This document shows positions 25,851-34,561 of a DNA stretch of 64,000 nt, one piece after another (the stretch's first letter is position 1; each line of letters begins with the position of its first letter). The DNA comes from an uncultured Clostridia bacterium (GTDB taxonomy: Bacteria > Bacillota > Clostridia > Oscillospirales > Ruminococcaceae): positions 47,479 to 111,478 of the forward strand of contig CANQKD010000009.1 of the NCBI GenBank assembly GCA_947624375.1, read 5' to 3'. The translations under genes were made by a program, and so were the position numbers. Below the pieces are notes generated by a model. That model made no database searches. It worked only from the letters and a program-made list of their open reading frames with translations, and was not told where the DNA came from.

Positions 25851-26366
25851 CAGGTTGACAGAATCTTCTCCGAAAAGATTTCGGGAGCAAATAAAAAACG
25901 TCCACAGCTTAAAGCTATGCTGGACTATGTGCGTGAGGGCGATACGCTTTATATTGAGAGCATCAGCCGTTTAGGGCGTTCCACGAAGGACTTGCTGAAC
26001 ATCATTGACACACTCAACGAAAAAGTCGTGAATCTCATCAGCCACAAGGAGAAAATCGACACAGAAACGCCTACGGGCAAATTCATGTTGACCGTGTTCG
26101 CTGCACTCTCACAGCTTGAAAGAGAACAGCTCAAACAGCGACAGCGTGAGGGCATCGAGATTGCTAAGGCTCAGGGCAAGTATACTGGCAGAAAGCCGAT
26201 TGAGATTGATTGGGACAAGTTTTCAAGGCTGTATGGGGAATGGAGAGCGAAGAACATCACAGGACGTGACTTTATGCGGAAAATGGACTTGTCGGCAAAT
26301 ACATTTTACCGCCGTGTGAGGGAATATGAAATTCAGAACGGCATTAACGAGCAGACCTCTGCTTGA
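25839..26366 (+). pseudogene. Serine recombinase (resolvase type), N-terminally truncated
   Basis: About 175 residues of a resolvase/invertase remain: IFSEKISGANKKRPQLKAM, ESISRLGRSTKDLL, the long E-helix (LSQLEREQLKQRQREGIEIA) and a C-terminal helix-turn-helix (DFMRKMDLSANTFYRRV). The first 30-40 residues with the catalytic Ser (the RVST motif) are absent, replaced by the truncated AraC sequence, so it should be inactive. It marks the scar of an integrated element. Confidence 0.88.
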
Positions 26367-26645
26367 CAGCACTCTCAGACGAACGAGAAAACCCCACAGA
26401 GCTGTCCAATCCTGCGGAGCGGAAACTTTATTGCTGAAAAGGAAAAACCCTCAGAAACGCTTACAGAGCGTTTCTAAGAGCTTGCGGCTATTCGTTTCAA
26501 TTAGGGTTTTTGTCTGGTGTGGTATGTTCCACAATGCTGAAATGGACTTGCGTGGAACGGAAAACAGGTGTGCCAATAGGCTATGCTCATGTGGATTGCC
26601 TGTTATGGTAAATCAGAATTTGTCCGCTATACCTACCTTGCTATT

Positions 26646-26678
26646 GGGGGAGACCCTTTTGGAAAAGGGTCTTCCCCC
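26646..26678. repeat. GC-rich hairpin, 15-bp arms
   Basis: GGGGGAGACCCTTTT and AAAAGGGTCTTCCCCC form an almost perfect stem with a 2-nt loop and one bulge. It resembles the hairpins often found at the ends of conjugative or mobilisable elements in gut Clostridia, from memory. Confidence 0.75.
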
Positions 26679-26703
26679 AAGCCCCCTCACTAAAACTTCT
26701 GTA

Positions 26704-26794
26704 TTTTTTGGCGAGGGGTAATTATTCTCTTTAAAGAACAGATAACTTACAATTTATCGCTGATTTATAAAGGGCATTACCCCTCGCCAAAAAA
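26704..26794. repeat. Perfect 19-bp inverted repeat around a 53-bp spacer
   Basis: The left arm 26704-26722 ends GGCGAGGGGTAAT; the right arm 26776-26794 begins ATTACCCCTCGCC. The 19-bp match is perfect. The spacer is AT-rich and non-coding. It might be a miniature element (MITE-like) or a recombination end. Confidence 0.8.
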
Positions 26795-26822
26795 CAATAT
26801 AAAAGTCTTTGGAAAGGGGTAT

Positions 26823-26855
26823 GGGGAACAACCTTTCTTCAGAAAGGTTTTCCCC
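26823..26855. repeat. GGGGAA hairpin
   Basis: GGGGAACAACCTTTC (26823-26837), loop TTCA, GAAAGGTTTTCCCC (26842-26855). Similar in style to the hairpin at 26646-26678, and lying on the other side of the 19-bp inverted repeat. The three structures together look like a symmetric element. Confidence 0.7.
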
Positions 26856-27063
26856 AAAAGAAAAACAGGCACAGCAGATAAATTCCAATTTATACGAATA
26901 TATCAATATTTTTGCTATACCAATATTATACACCATCCTATTGAAAAAGTCAACAGCTTTTTGAAAGAAAAAAGACAAGCACTCCCAAATGAGAAGTGCC
27001 TGCCCATATAGCTTGCTGTATCAGTCTATCATAGTTTCTTGAAACTTCTATATGCCTACTGTC

Positions 27064-27502
27064 CAACCGCCTCGAAATATCGGGCGATCTGGGAAAACTT
27101 GTTCTTGAGGACGGCAAGCTGAAATGTTGGAAACTTCATGCCCACGAAAGAGAATTCTGCTTTACTTCAAAAGAGGGTTTTTATGTACCAAAGACCGACT
27201 ACGAGGAGTTTTCTGCCGAAGAACCTGACGGTCACCCTATACTTCTTGAAAATTTCGCCGAGGCAATACTGGAGGGAAAAGAACTTACAGCTGACGGCAG
27301 AGAGGGTATAAATTCTCTCACTATATCAAACGCCGCGTATCTTTCCTCGTGGACTGATGCATGGGTGCAGCTGCCGATAAACGAAGGCGAATTTGAAAAA
27401 CTTCTGCAAGAGCGCTGTCAGCACGAAACTATAAAAAAGATCGGTGTGCCAATACCCGAAAGCACAGATGATCTTGCGCAGCGTTGGAAAGTAAGATGGT
27501 AA
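27064..27502 (+). pseudogene. Gfo/Idh/MocA oxidoreductase, C-terminal fragment
   Basis: An open frame without a start codon encodes about 145 residues of the C-terminal half of a Gfo/Idh/MocA oxidoreductase: NRLEISGDLGKLVLEDGKL, then HPILLENFAEAI and ISNAAYLSSW. The N-terminal NAD-binding domain is lost upstream, where the palindromic scar begins. It ends 4 nt before a DMT permease remnant, so these were probably one operon cut by an insertion. Confidence 0.82.
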
Positions 27503-27506
27503 TTAA

Positions 27507-28251
27507 ATGGACACTTTTTTACTGATGCTCACCGTGACGGTGTGTTACACACTGTCGTCGCTCGGTGATAAATACGCCGTTTCAAAAGTGAAATTCAGCA
27601 GCGATGAATTCACGTTTCTGATGTGTTCGTCGCTGTCGGTGTTCGTTGTGCTTCTGCTGCCGTTTCAGGAAATATATTTTTCGCTTTGCCGGCAGGCGTT
27701 TGCAGCGATATTGCTTATGGCGCTTACAAAAATATTCGAGTTTGAGACCTGCGCCGCTGTGCTTAAATATTTATCGGCATTTGAACTTAAAGCATGGCTT
27801 GGCATAACATTGTTTGTATCGTATTTCACCGATCTGTTTTTCGGCGAAACGCTGAGCGCCTTAAAAATTCTTTTCATTGTGGTTACAGTCACAGGTCTTG
27901 TGCTTATCTCAAAGTCGGGCAAAGAAGAGAAGATAAACTACCGCAAACTTGCTCTGCCGCTTGTGCTGTATCTTGCCTCAAAATACGGCTACGGGCTTGT
28001 GATAAAGAGCTTTTCGCCTTACATATCGTCATCGATGCAACTGTTGCCTGCACTCATATAGTTGCCGCAGCGCTTATAACCAAAGCAAAGACGCTGAAAA
28101 TAATTTGCTCAAACCCGGGCGGTGCGCTGAAGATGTCGCTGTTTCGCATACCAAACGCCATAGGCATGGTGGTGGAAAATATTGCTCAAAACTAAACGTC
28201 ATCGGTGGGCTTGTATGCGTCACGGGAGTATTAGGTTTTCAGTTGGTGTGA
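27507..28251 (+). pseudogene. DMT/EamA-family permease, broken
   Basis: The first 184 residues encode about six helices of a drug/metabolite transporter. The frame then breaks near 28055. Pieces of the second half continue in another frame (PGGALKMSLFRIPNAIGMVVENI) and after a further break (INVIGGLVCVTGVLGFQLV, ending at 28251), with helices missing between. The C-terminal half is therefore deleted in part and out of frame. Confidence 0.78.
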
Positions 28252-28287
28252 GAGTAGAATAGTTTTACACACAATTTAATAAACAAA

Positions 28288-28317
28288 CCGCAAGCTATAT
28301 GCCTGCGGCTGTTTTTT
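28288..28317 (+). terminator. Terminator of the permease remnant
   Basis: Stem CCGCA/TGCGG with flanking pairs, followed by GTTTTTTATTT on the plus strand. The same hairpin core (GCAAGCTAWATGCCTGC) occurs near 20780 and 43570. Confidence 0.8.
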
Positions 28318-28337
28318 ATTTACTGAAACGCAAAACC

Positions 28338-30839
28338 TCACTGATATTCGACGGCATCGACCTGCAATGTGCCGTCAACGACGGTTATTTTTACATTATG
28401 TTCGCCGTTTTCCAGACCGTATTTATAATACGCTGCCTGCCTTGCCCCACCTTTGCAGGTGTTACTCTCGCCAATGGTCTCGCCGTCAATTTCAACGTTT
28501 ATTACGGCTGACGAGGTCTGACCCAGTATTGCAAATGCGCTTCCGCTGAACGTAAATTCCATTGTATCGCCTGCGTGACCGTCAGAGGTCGTTCTGTTAT
28601 AATTCTTATAGCTTGACATTGTGTTGTGATACCAACCGCTGCCGTCATCTGTATTGCTGCCTGCGGAATATGTTATCATATCATCAAAATTATCTGCTCT
28701 TGTTATATACGGCGCGTATCCGTCAACAGTTTCAACATTCAGATCGTCAAAATAATTTGCATGATAAGAGCTGTATATCGCCGCTCTTCCTGAAATAGCC
28801 GGCTGCTGTGTATCCTCCATACTGATGACCGTTTTGCCGTCAACAGAACATTCAATATTTGTATTGCAAACAGAAATTTTAAGTGTGTGCATTGTTTTTG
28901 CATCGAAGTTTTCAATATCTTCTTCCGCAAGAGATGCTTTGTCTTTCATTAGCACGCACTTGCCGCTGCTATACAGCTTTAGCCAGTAACCGCTGAGATC
29001 ATTGTCGGCAAGGTTATATCTTGCTCCCACACCTACATATGCACTGTCGCCTGACGTTATCCCGTCTGCAAAATGAGCGTTTATACTTACAGAATAATTC
29101 GACCAGCGATCATCACCGAGATTTGTTACAGGCTCTGAGGTGGAGCCCCAATCCTTTGGCTTTATATCTGCGGTGATCTTTTGCATAAGCACATTATTAC
29201 CGTCAACGTTTTCCACCTCGAACGCTCCGCCCTGATCGGTAGTATATAGCGGCGCATTTCCTCTTTCAGAAAGAAAATTTTCATCATGATCCGAATATTC
29301 AAGATCATCGGCATAAGGAAGCTGCAAAACCTCAGATGATACGTTTTCAAAGGTTTTTTCTTCAACATCCAACGTTGAGACCGTCATCATCGAATATGGC
29401 TGTATCACTACTTTTACCACAGAGTTTTCTGGAATTACAGCACCTGACTTTTTGAAAAAGCTGCTGTAGTAATCCTTGCCTTCTTCGGGAGCTTTTGTTT
29501 CCCATACAAAGAACGGTTTATCCGTACATGAAATATTTGAAAGCTCGATGTCATATTCTATCGTTTCAGCCGAATTATTTACCAGCACTACCGAGCAATT
29601 GTTTTTATCCTCGTCAACGCAGGCAATATAGTTGAACGTTGAATCCACAATTGCGTGACCGTCTCCGCCTGCTTTGCCGTCGCCGAAACAAGCGCCGTCA
29701 ACAATCTGCCAGCCGTCTTTGATAAACTGAGTAAAATGCATTGTCATATAAAAGCCTGCATCGAGCGAATATGCTCCCGACCACGGTTCATTTGCGGTGA
29801 TAAGCTGCTTTGGATAGTATGTAACTCCGCTGTAGTATGCACTGATAACAGGCTGAAATTCATACATCGTCATGCCCTCTGCCATTGACTGAGTTATGCG
29901 CGTGGCAATATCGAGCATACCGTTTATATCGCTCATTCCCGAACCTGTGCCGTCATATTTATAGGTAGATACGCTATAGCTCATCGGTGACGAGCCCTCG
30001 GAAAACCATACCTTTTTGCCGTATTCGTTTTGCAGTTTCTTTACATTTTCGGAAGTCCACGAGGTATAATGCGATGTCACAACATCGATAGCATCCATAA
30101 GTTCTTCATCTTCAAGCATTTTATCTGCAATGCCCCATGTACCGACCGCTTCGCCGCACACTATCTGTATAGTGTCGTAGTCATATCTCTCATCTGTATC
30201 CTCTTTCAGACGTTTACTGAAATATTTTACCCATTCGGTATCTATATTCCGCTCGTTCTGATTTACCGTGACATGAGTTACTTTGATCCCGTATTTATCG
30301 TACATTGCATCTATGGTAGATCTATACCATTTGTACATTGCATCATAGCTGTCTTCTGCGCTGCTTACCCAATTTGGTATACCCCAGTATAGCAGGTCAA
30401 TCTTTATATCGGGATCTATCTTCAACGCATCTGCGGCAAGCTGATACCCTGCCCCTCTGGTAACATCGGCAGGCTCATCGGCATAGCGCATTACCGCAGG
30501 TTCTGTACCTGATGATGAATCCACATCAGCGCCCATTTCAATTTTTATGAGAGAAAGCCCCATGCCGTCATCGCCGAACATATACTCAAGCAGCTTCTGA
30601 TAGACCTCAGGCTGCTGTGCCTTATAGTCGAGCAGAAGTCTTGAAGAGTTATTGGCTGACACCATGCCAAGTCCGTCATACAGCTTGTTTGGATCGGACA
30701 TCGCCTTATTTCCGTTGGCAGTAATAGTTTTTGTCTGAGTGACCCCGGCAGTATCAAATACCAGTCCTTTAATGTTTACCATGTTTTCATCAGCTTCTTC
30801 CTCAACTTCTGAAACAGCATCAGATGAAGTATCTGACAC
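28338..30839 (-). CDS. GH59-like galactosidase (galactocerebrosidase-type) without visible signal
   Basis: An 833-residue protein. DGLGMVSANNSSRLLLDY and SLIKIEMGADVDSSSGTEP near the N-terminus match GH59/GH30-like catalytic domains. VTVNQNERN probably holds the acid/base Glu and VWFSEGSSPMS the nucleophile Glu. A C-terminal region of two beta-sandwich domains follows (LamG/CBM-like, about 560-830). GH59 enzymes remove galactose from beta-galactosides. The frame opens at GTG 30839 with no ribosome site and no signal peptide; the acidic Ser-rich start looks like the stretch after a lipobox. The 5' end may be deleted. Confidence 0.85.
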   Translation of the reverse strand: MSDTSSDAVSEVEEEADENMVNIKGLVFDTAGVTQTKTITANGNKAMSDPNKLYDGLGMVSANNSSRLLLDYKAQQPEVYQKLLEYMFGDDGMGLSLIKIEMGADVDSSSGTEPAVMRYADEPADVTRGAGYQLAADALKIDPDIKIDLLYWGIPNWVSSAEDSYDAMYKWYRSTIDAMYDKYGIKVTHVTVNQNERNIDTEWVKYFSKRLKEDTDERYDYDTIQIVCGEAVGTWGIADKMLEDEELMDAIDVVTSHYTSWTSENVKKLQNEYGKKVWFSEGSSPMSYSVSTYKYDGTGSGMSDINGMLDIATRITQSMAEGMTMYEFQPVISAYYSGVTYYPKQLITANEPWSGAYSLDAGFYMTMHFTQFIKDGWQIVDGACFGDGKAGGDGHAIVDSTFNYIACVDEDKNNCSVVLVNNSAETIEYDIELSNISCTDKPFFVWETKAPEEGKDYYSSFFKKSGAVIPENSVVKVVIQPYSMMTVSTLDVEEKTFENVSSEVLQLPYADDLEYSDHDENFLSERGNAPLYTTDQGGAFEVENVDGNNVLMQKITADIKPKDWGSTSEPVTNLGDDRWSNYSVSINAHFADGITSGDSAYVGVGARYNLADNDLSGYWLKLYSSGKCVLMKDKASLAEEDIENFDAKTMHTLKISVCNTNIECSVDGKTVISMEDTQQPAISGRAAIYSSYHANYFDDLNVETVDGYAPYITRADNFDDMITYSAGSNTDDGSGWYHNTMSSYKNYNRTTSDGHAGDTMEFTFSGSAFAILGQTSSAVINVEIDGETIGESNTCKGGARQAAYYKYGLENGEHNVKITVVDGTLQVDAVEYQ

Positions 30840-30942
30840 AGTTTCTTTGCTGTTTACCTTGATAAAAGCACCTCTATATAATAGATGTGTACTGCTATCA
30901 TAATATCATATTTGCCACCAGATTGCAAGATGTGAAGAAACA

Positions 30943-30964
30943 AGCCGCAGACAATTCCGCGGCT
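30943..30964 (-). terminator. Hairpin terminator after the TSCPD gene
   Basis: AGCCGCGGAATTGTCTGCGGCT on the minus strand, then TTGTTTC. It is a member of the same hairpin family as 23754-23775 and 32232-32253. It ends the glutathione peroxidase/TSCPD operon. The rest of 30840-31015 holds nothing I recognise. Confidence 0.7.
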
Positions 30965-31015
30965 CAACTTTCAAATTTTTTCATAGACACAAAGGCGTGC
31001 TGAACACCTCAAATA

Positions 31016-31282
31016 TTATAGCGCCAGCTTTTGAGCTTCATAGGCTGCACGAACCGCGCGAGCAAGCTGGTCTGCACAGGAAGTCGGTCTGCGCCCACAG
31101 ATAACGCCAGATAGTTTTTCTGCAATTTGCTCAACCGTCCAGCCCTCGATAAGCAGCGGAATAGCTTTAAGGTTACCGTTGCAGCCGCCCGTGAATTTAA
31201 CGTTGTGAACCACATCGCCGTCAAGGTCAAGACTGATAAGCTGTGAACAGGTGTTTTCGGTCTTATAGTCGTAATGGAACAT
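31016..31282 (-). CDS. TSCPD-domain protein
   Basis: An 88-residue TSCPD-domain protein. The segments HNVKFTGGCNGNLKAIP, ICGRRPTSCADQLARAV and a Cys in TENTCS give the family's conserved Cys pattern. In larger proteins this domain is the tail of B12-dependent ribonucleotide reductase; stand-alone members are of unknown function and may bind zinc or Fe-S. It starts exactly at the glutathione peroxidase stop, so the two are co-translated. Confidence 0.88.
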   Translation of the reverse strand: MFHYDYKTENTCSQLISLDLDGDVVHNVKFTGGCNGNLKAIPLLIEGWTVEQIAEKLSGVICGRRPTSCADQLARAVRAAYEAQKLAL

Positions 31283-31821
31283 TAGAGCACCTCCTCTACC
31301 CTTGCTTTTACCTTGTCAAGCGATTCTGTCGGCTCAAAACGTGCGACAATTTCACCACTTCGGTCGATAAGAAACTTTGTGAAATTCCACTTGATATTTC
31401 CGTTGTTTTTATAGTCCTTGTCCATCTTTTTCACAACCGGTTTGAGGATCAGCCCCATCGGGCAGCTGAAGCCGCCGAATGTTGTGTTTTCGGTAAGGTA
31501 CTTGTAAAGCGGTATCGCATTTTCACCGTTTACATCGACCTTTGCAAACTGCGGAAAAGTGATGCCATACCGTCCGGTGCAGAAGCTGTGAATTTCCTCA
31601 TCACTGCCCGGAGCTTGCTCTCCGAACTGATTGCAGGGGAAATCGAGAATCTCCAGCCCCTCCTTCTGATGAAGCTCGTACAGATCTTGCAGCTCGTCAT
31701 ACTGCGGCGTAAATCCGCAGCCAGTCGCCGTGTTCACAATAAGAAGAACTTTACCGCTGTAGTCGGAAAGCGACACCTCACTGCCGTCCTGTGTTTTGAT
31801 CTTAAAATCATAGATGTTCAT
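31282..31821 (-). CDS. Glutathione peroxidase family protein (Cys type)
   Basis: From ATG 31821 (GGAAG site) the protein is 179 residues. NTATGCGFTPQY holds the peroxidatic Cys in place of selenocysteine; FPCNQFGEQ holds the resolving Cys and conserved Gln; KWNFTKFLID has the conserved Trp-Asn. Such bacterial enzymes usually use thioredoxin rather than glutathione to reduce peroxides. Confidence 0.93.
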   Translation of the reverse strand: MNIYDFKIKTQDGSEVSLSDYSGKVLLIVNTATGCGFTPQYDELQDLYELHQKEGLEILDFPCNQFGEQAPGSDEEIHSFCTGRYGITFPQFAKVDVNGENAIPLYKYLTENTTFGGFSCPMGLILKPVVKKMDKDYKNNGNIKWNFTKFLIDRSGEIVARFEPTESLDKVKARVEEVL

Positions 31822-31869
31822 GGCGTTACTTCCTTTCAATTTTATACTATTAAATTGTATTCTATATAT

Positions 31870-31898
31870 AGTATAACAGATTCTTGTTGGAATGTCAA
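31870..31898 (-). promoter_or_regulatory. Promoter of the peroxidase operon
   Basis: TTGACA (31898-31893), 17 nt, TATACT (31875-31870) on the minus strand. AT-rich palindromic sequence (CTATATATAG) follows the -10; I could not match it to a PerR box. Confidence 0.85.
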
Positions 31899-31965
31899 GC
31901 CTGTTCATGATTTTTTTAATTTTTAATTTGTATTACAACAATTTCTCTTTTATAACACAAATCAA

Positions 31966-31994
31966 TTGACGATATACCCTATCCATGCTATAAT
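31966..31994 (+). promoter_or_regulatory. Orphan promoter before a regulator remnant
   Basis: TTGACG (31966-31971), 17 nt, TATAAT (31989-31994). It drives a truncated regulator start at 32032. It is divergent from the peroxidase promoter. Confidence 0.7.
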
Positions 31995-32031
31995 AATATC
32001 AGCAACATCATACAGAAATCAGGTGCAGAGA

Positions 32032-32223
32032 ATGAAAATCGACAGGCTGATCGGCATACTCTCCATACTTTTGCAGCGGGACAAGGTCACATCACAGGAA
32101 CTTGCGAATGCTGGTAAAGAGAATCACCATTCACCAAAACGCGGACAGGAGCATTGACATCAGGATAGAGATGAACGGCGCGTTCGATGCGAACGTGTCG
32201 GTATTCCTCAAAAGCGCATAAGA
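32032..32223 (+). pseudogene. YafY/WYL-type regulator start joined to a foreign gene end
   Basis: ATG 32032 (AGGTG upstream) begins MKIDRLIGILSILLQRDKVTSQELA, the helix-turn-helix of YafY-like WYL regulators. After about 25 residues the sequence switches into another frame that reads LVKRITIHQNADRSIDIRIEMNGAFDANVSVFLKSA in part, the same gene end found near 23700. The WYL domain is missing. It is best read as a deletion fusing two genes. Confidence 0.65.
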
Positions 32224-32255
32224 ATAACAATAGCCGCAGACAATTCTGCGGCTTT
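32152..32255 (+). repeat. Gene 3'-end remnant and hairpin, copy 2
   Basis: Partner of 23683-23778. The coding end MNGAFDANVSVFLKSA is followed by the hairpin 32232-32253. Further downstream a short stretch near 32292-32315 also matches one near 20829-20850 (CCCGGTGTAACGA), so the repeat family is wider than two copies. No other gene is visible to 32355. Confidence 0.65.
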
Positions 32256-32355
32256 GTTTTTGCGATAATGTAAAAATATGAGCTGGCAGATGCACTACCC
32301 TGCCCGGTGTAACGACAGTGAAGTATTTTTGCAAAATTTTAACCTCTCTGCCATT

Positions 32356-33228
32356 TCAGTGTGATATGACCGCAAGAATGTCGCTTATATCGCCGTTTAT
32401 GCAGATGCTTTGCCCCACTATCTCATCAGGCGCGAAAGCCTCGCCGAAATTGAGGCAGGCATAGACGGCTTTCGGGTTTTGCTGTGTCATTTTCCAGAAC
32501 GGATATTTTATAATAACGGGCGTATTGTAGCCTACACCGAGTTCCAAAAACAAAATGTGCTGACCGCTGTTTGTTTGCAGAAAATCCGAATAACGCTTCG
32601 CCGCTTCGTGCCAGCCGTCGTCCTCGACAAATTTATTATCGCTGCGCAGATTCATTGTCATAGGCTTTGAGCACTTGGGGCATTTGGGGATAAGCTTGGT
32701 AGGTATCTTCATATCTTCTTGAAATTCTATCATGTCTTTGATGTTCTCTTCGTTATCATAAGTTGCTTGGTGGCATGGTACGGAACACTGAAAAAGCCCG
32801 TAGTCGCCCTGCGTATAAAACAGCCGCGATTTATCAAAACCTGCTTTCTGAAATTGGTGGTCAACATTCGTTGTTATCACAAAATAATTCTTGTCTTTCA
32901 CTATATCAAAAAGCCGTTTGTAGGTGCCGTTGTCTACATCTGTATAGCGATTGCACCATATAAACCTTGACCAATACGCCCACATTTCTTCGGGCATTTC
33001 AAACGGATAAAATCCGCCCGAATACATATCGTGAAAGCCGTATTTCTTTTCAAAGTCGCTGAAGTATTTTTGAAAACGCTCGCCGCTGTAAGTAAATCCT
33101 GCCGCCGTTGAAAGCCCTGCTCCTGCGCCGATAACAACAGCTTCGGCGGTCGCTATCTCACTTTTCAGGCGGTCAAATTCAGCCGAGCAGTCGCCTGTAA
33201 ATTTCATAGTCTTTCTCTGTGAAAACAT
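32356..33228 (-). CDS. Class M sirtuin (SirTM-like), putative protein ADP-ribosyltransferase
   Basis: A 290-residue Sir2-fold protein; start chosen for GAGGTG 7 nt upstream. The NAD loop is GAGAGLSTAAGF and two Cys pairs (CSVPC and CPKC) bind zinc. TTNVDHQF is followed by TQGDYG, where canonical deacylases have a catalytic His; the Gln instead is the mark of SirTM enzymes, which in Staphylococcus and Streptococcus ADP-ribosylate lipoylated GcvH-L. No gcvH-L or lplA gene is nearby, so the target differs or lies elsewhere. It overlaps the macrodomain gene by 50 nt. Confidence 0.92.
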   Translation of the reverse strand: MFSQRKTMKFTGDCSAEFDRLKSEIATAEAVVIGAGAGLSTAAGFTYSGERFQKYFSDFEKKYGFHDMYSGGFYPFEMPEEMWAYWSRFIWCNRYTDVDNGTYKRLFDIVKDKNYFVITTNVDHQFQKAGFDKSRLFYTQGDYGLFQCSVPCHQATYDNEENIKDMIEFQEDMKIPTKLIPKCPKCSKPMTMNLRSDNKFVEDDGWHEAAKRYSDFLQTNSGQHILFLELGVGYNTPVIIKYPFWKMTQQNPKAVYACLNFGEAFAPDEIVGQSICINGDISDILAVISH

Positions 33229-33940
33229 TGAAGATCACCTCTATATCATGGTTTTTCAGAAAATTCCTTACAGTCTGCACGGCGATCTCTGCCGCCTTTT
33301 CCTGCGGAAAACCGAACACGCCTGTTGAAATACAGCAAAAAGCGATACTCAAAATTTTGTTTTCTGCGGCAATTTCAAGGCAGCTTTTGTAGCTGCTTTC
33401 AAGCAAATTACAATGCCCCTCGGTAAGGTTTCCCCACACAATAGGACCGACCGTATGAATTACATATTCGCATGGCAGGTTATACGCAGGAGTGATTTTC
33501 GCTGTACCCGTGGGTTCTTCGTGACCCTGCGCCTGCATGATCTCATTGCATTTATAGCGCAGACGAACGCCTGCAAAAGTGTGGATACAGTTGTCGATAC
33601 AGTTGTGGCAAGGCTGCCAGCAACCTGTCATTCCCGAATTTGCAGCGTTTACAATAGCTTCGCATTTCAGCGTGGTAATATCGCCTTTCCAGAGATAAAT
33701 TTTATCCTCAACGGGTGTAAGATCCGCAATATCGGTCATGCCTTTGTTTTTGATATATTCCGTGAGAAATTCGTCCTCTGCACGCAAAAATTCTTCGCTT
33801 GCTTTCATGGCAGGACGGGTATTTACAAAGCTTCTGTAAAGCAGAAATTTTTTCTCTTCACTTTCGGGAATTTCAGCTCTTTCGTTTCTTTCGGAAAGAA
33901 GATATCGTATTAAAAATAATAATTGTTTGTTAGTATCCAT
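33179..33940 (-). CDS. Zinc-type macrodomain protein, putative ADP-ribosyl hydrolase
   Basis: A 253-residue protein with an N-terminal helical region (1-80) and a macrodomain (about 85-250): WKGDITTLKCEAIVNAAN, then GCWQPCHNCIDNCIHTFAG with the Cys/His zinc ligands of the SirTM-linked class, and ISTGVFGFPQEKAAEIA near the end. Known relatives remove ADP-ribose that SirTM adds. It begins 1 nt after the PPOX-ferredoxin gene and overlaps the sirtuin, so the pair is translated together with the radical SAM operon. Confidence 0.94.
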   Translation of the reverse strand: MDTNKQLLFLIRYLLSERNERAEIPESEEKKFLLYRSFVNTRPAMKASEEFLRAEDEFLTEYIKNKGMTDIADLTPVEDKIYLWKGDITTLKCEAIVNAANSGMTGCWQPCHNCIDNCIHTFAGVRLRYKCNEIMQAQGHEEPTGTAKITPAYNLPCEYVIHTVGPIVWGNLTEGHCNLLESSYKSCLEIAAENKILSIAFCCISTGVFGFPQEKAAEIAVQTVRNFLKNHDIEVIFNVFTEKDYEIYRRLLG

Positions 33941-33941
33941 T

Positions 33942-34556
33942 TTACCCTCTTTTCAGTATCGCATTTACAGGACATAATTTACTGCAAGCTCCGCAATGCA
34001 AACAATGTGTCTGGTCAATTTTAAATGGTTCTCCTTCTGTTATTGCAGATTGAGGGCAGGCATTTCTGCACTGTCCGCAGGAAATGCATTTGTCTGAAAT
34101 TTCATATCCTTTAAAATTTATCTTACCGTTTCCTATCGTGTATGATTCTCGGAAGATAGGATTTACGCCTAAATTGAAATATTCTATTTCAGCGTCTTTT
34201 ATTACAAAAATGACACCTATATATCTTTTATCTCCCGAATATAAATTTGACAGATAAGGCTGTTCGGAAAAAATAATATCAATAAATTTTCTGCGTGCAG
34301 TTTCACCTACCTGTTTTGCAGTGGCAGACATTCGTATCATTTCTTTGAACTTTGTATAACCGAGCACCTGAACACGACCGTCAGCGATCAATTCGTCATA
34401 AAATGCTTTTCCGGGAGCAGTAAAGAAGTACATTTCGTTTTCCGTATAATGAATTGCGCTTATACAGCGCACCTGTGGACTTCCATCCAGTCCTATCGTC
34501 GCAAAATTCAACACACCTATTTTTTGAAATTTTTCCATACAAGTTTTTGCATCCAT
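33942..34556 (-). CDS. PPOX-type flavin protein fused to 2x[4Fe-4S] ferredoxin
   Basis: A 204-residue protein (ATG 34556 after GGAG). Residues 1-130 form a pyridoxamine-phosphate-oxidase-like FMN barrel (GVLNFATIGLDGSPQVR, YFFTAPGKAFYDELI). The tail holds two clusters, CISCGQCRNACP and CLHCGACSKLCP. It would pass electrons between FMN and iron-sulfur clusters. It lies 5 nt after the nitroreductase stop and may supply electrons to the radical SAM enzyme or the nitroreductase. Confidence 0.92.
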   Translation of the reverse strand: MDAKTCMEKFQKIGVLNFATIGLDGSPQVRCISAIHYTENEMYFFTAPGKAFYDELIADGRVQVLGYTKFKEMIRMSATAKQVGETARRKFIDIIFSEQPYLSNLYSGDKRYIGVIFVIKDAEIEYFNLGVNPIFRESYTIGNGKINFKGYEISDKCISCGQCRNACPQSAITEGEPFKIDQTHCLHCGACSKLCPVNAILKRG

Positions 34557-34561
34557 AATTA

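Larger units (their letters stand above)
26367..27063. other. Gene-free mobile-element scar with palindromes
   Basis: I find no credible gene here. The stretch contains three strong inverted-repeat structures, listed separately, and a few fragments with no recognisable homology. Its composition changes abruptly relative to the flanks. It links a dead recombinase to the truncated oxidoreductase. Confidence 0.6.

Noticed and set aside
26326..26721. 131-residue ORF after the recombinase
   Set aside because: It overlaps the recombinase end and palindromes, has odd composition and no homology or ribosome site.
32356..33228. Ordinary Sir2 deacetylase
   Set aside because: The catalytic His is replaced by Gln (TQGDYG) and a zinc macrodomain gene is coupled, both marks of class M sirtuins.
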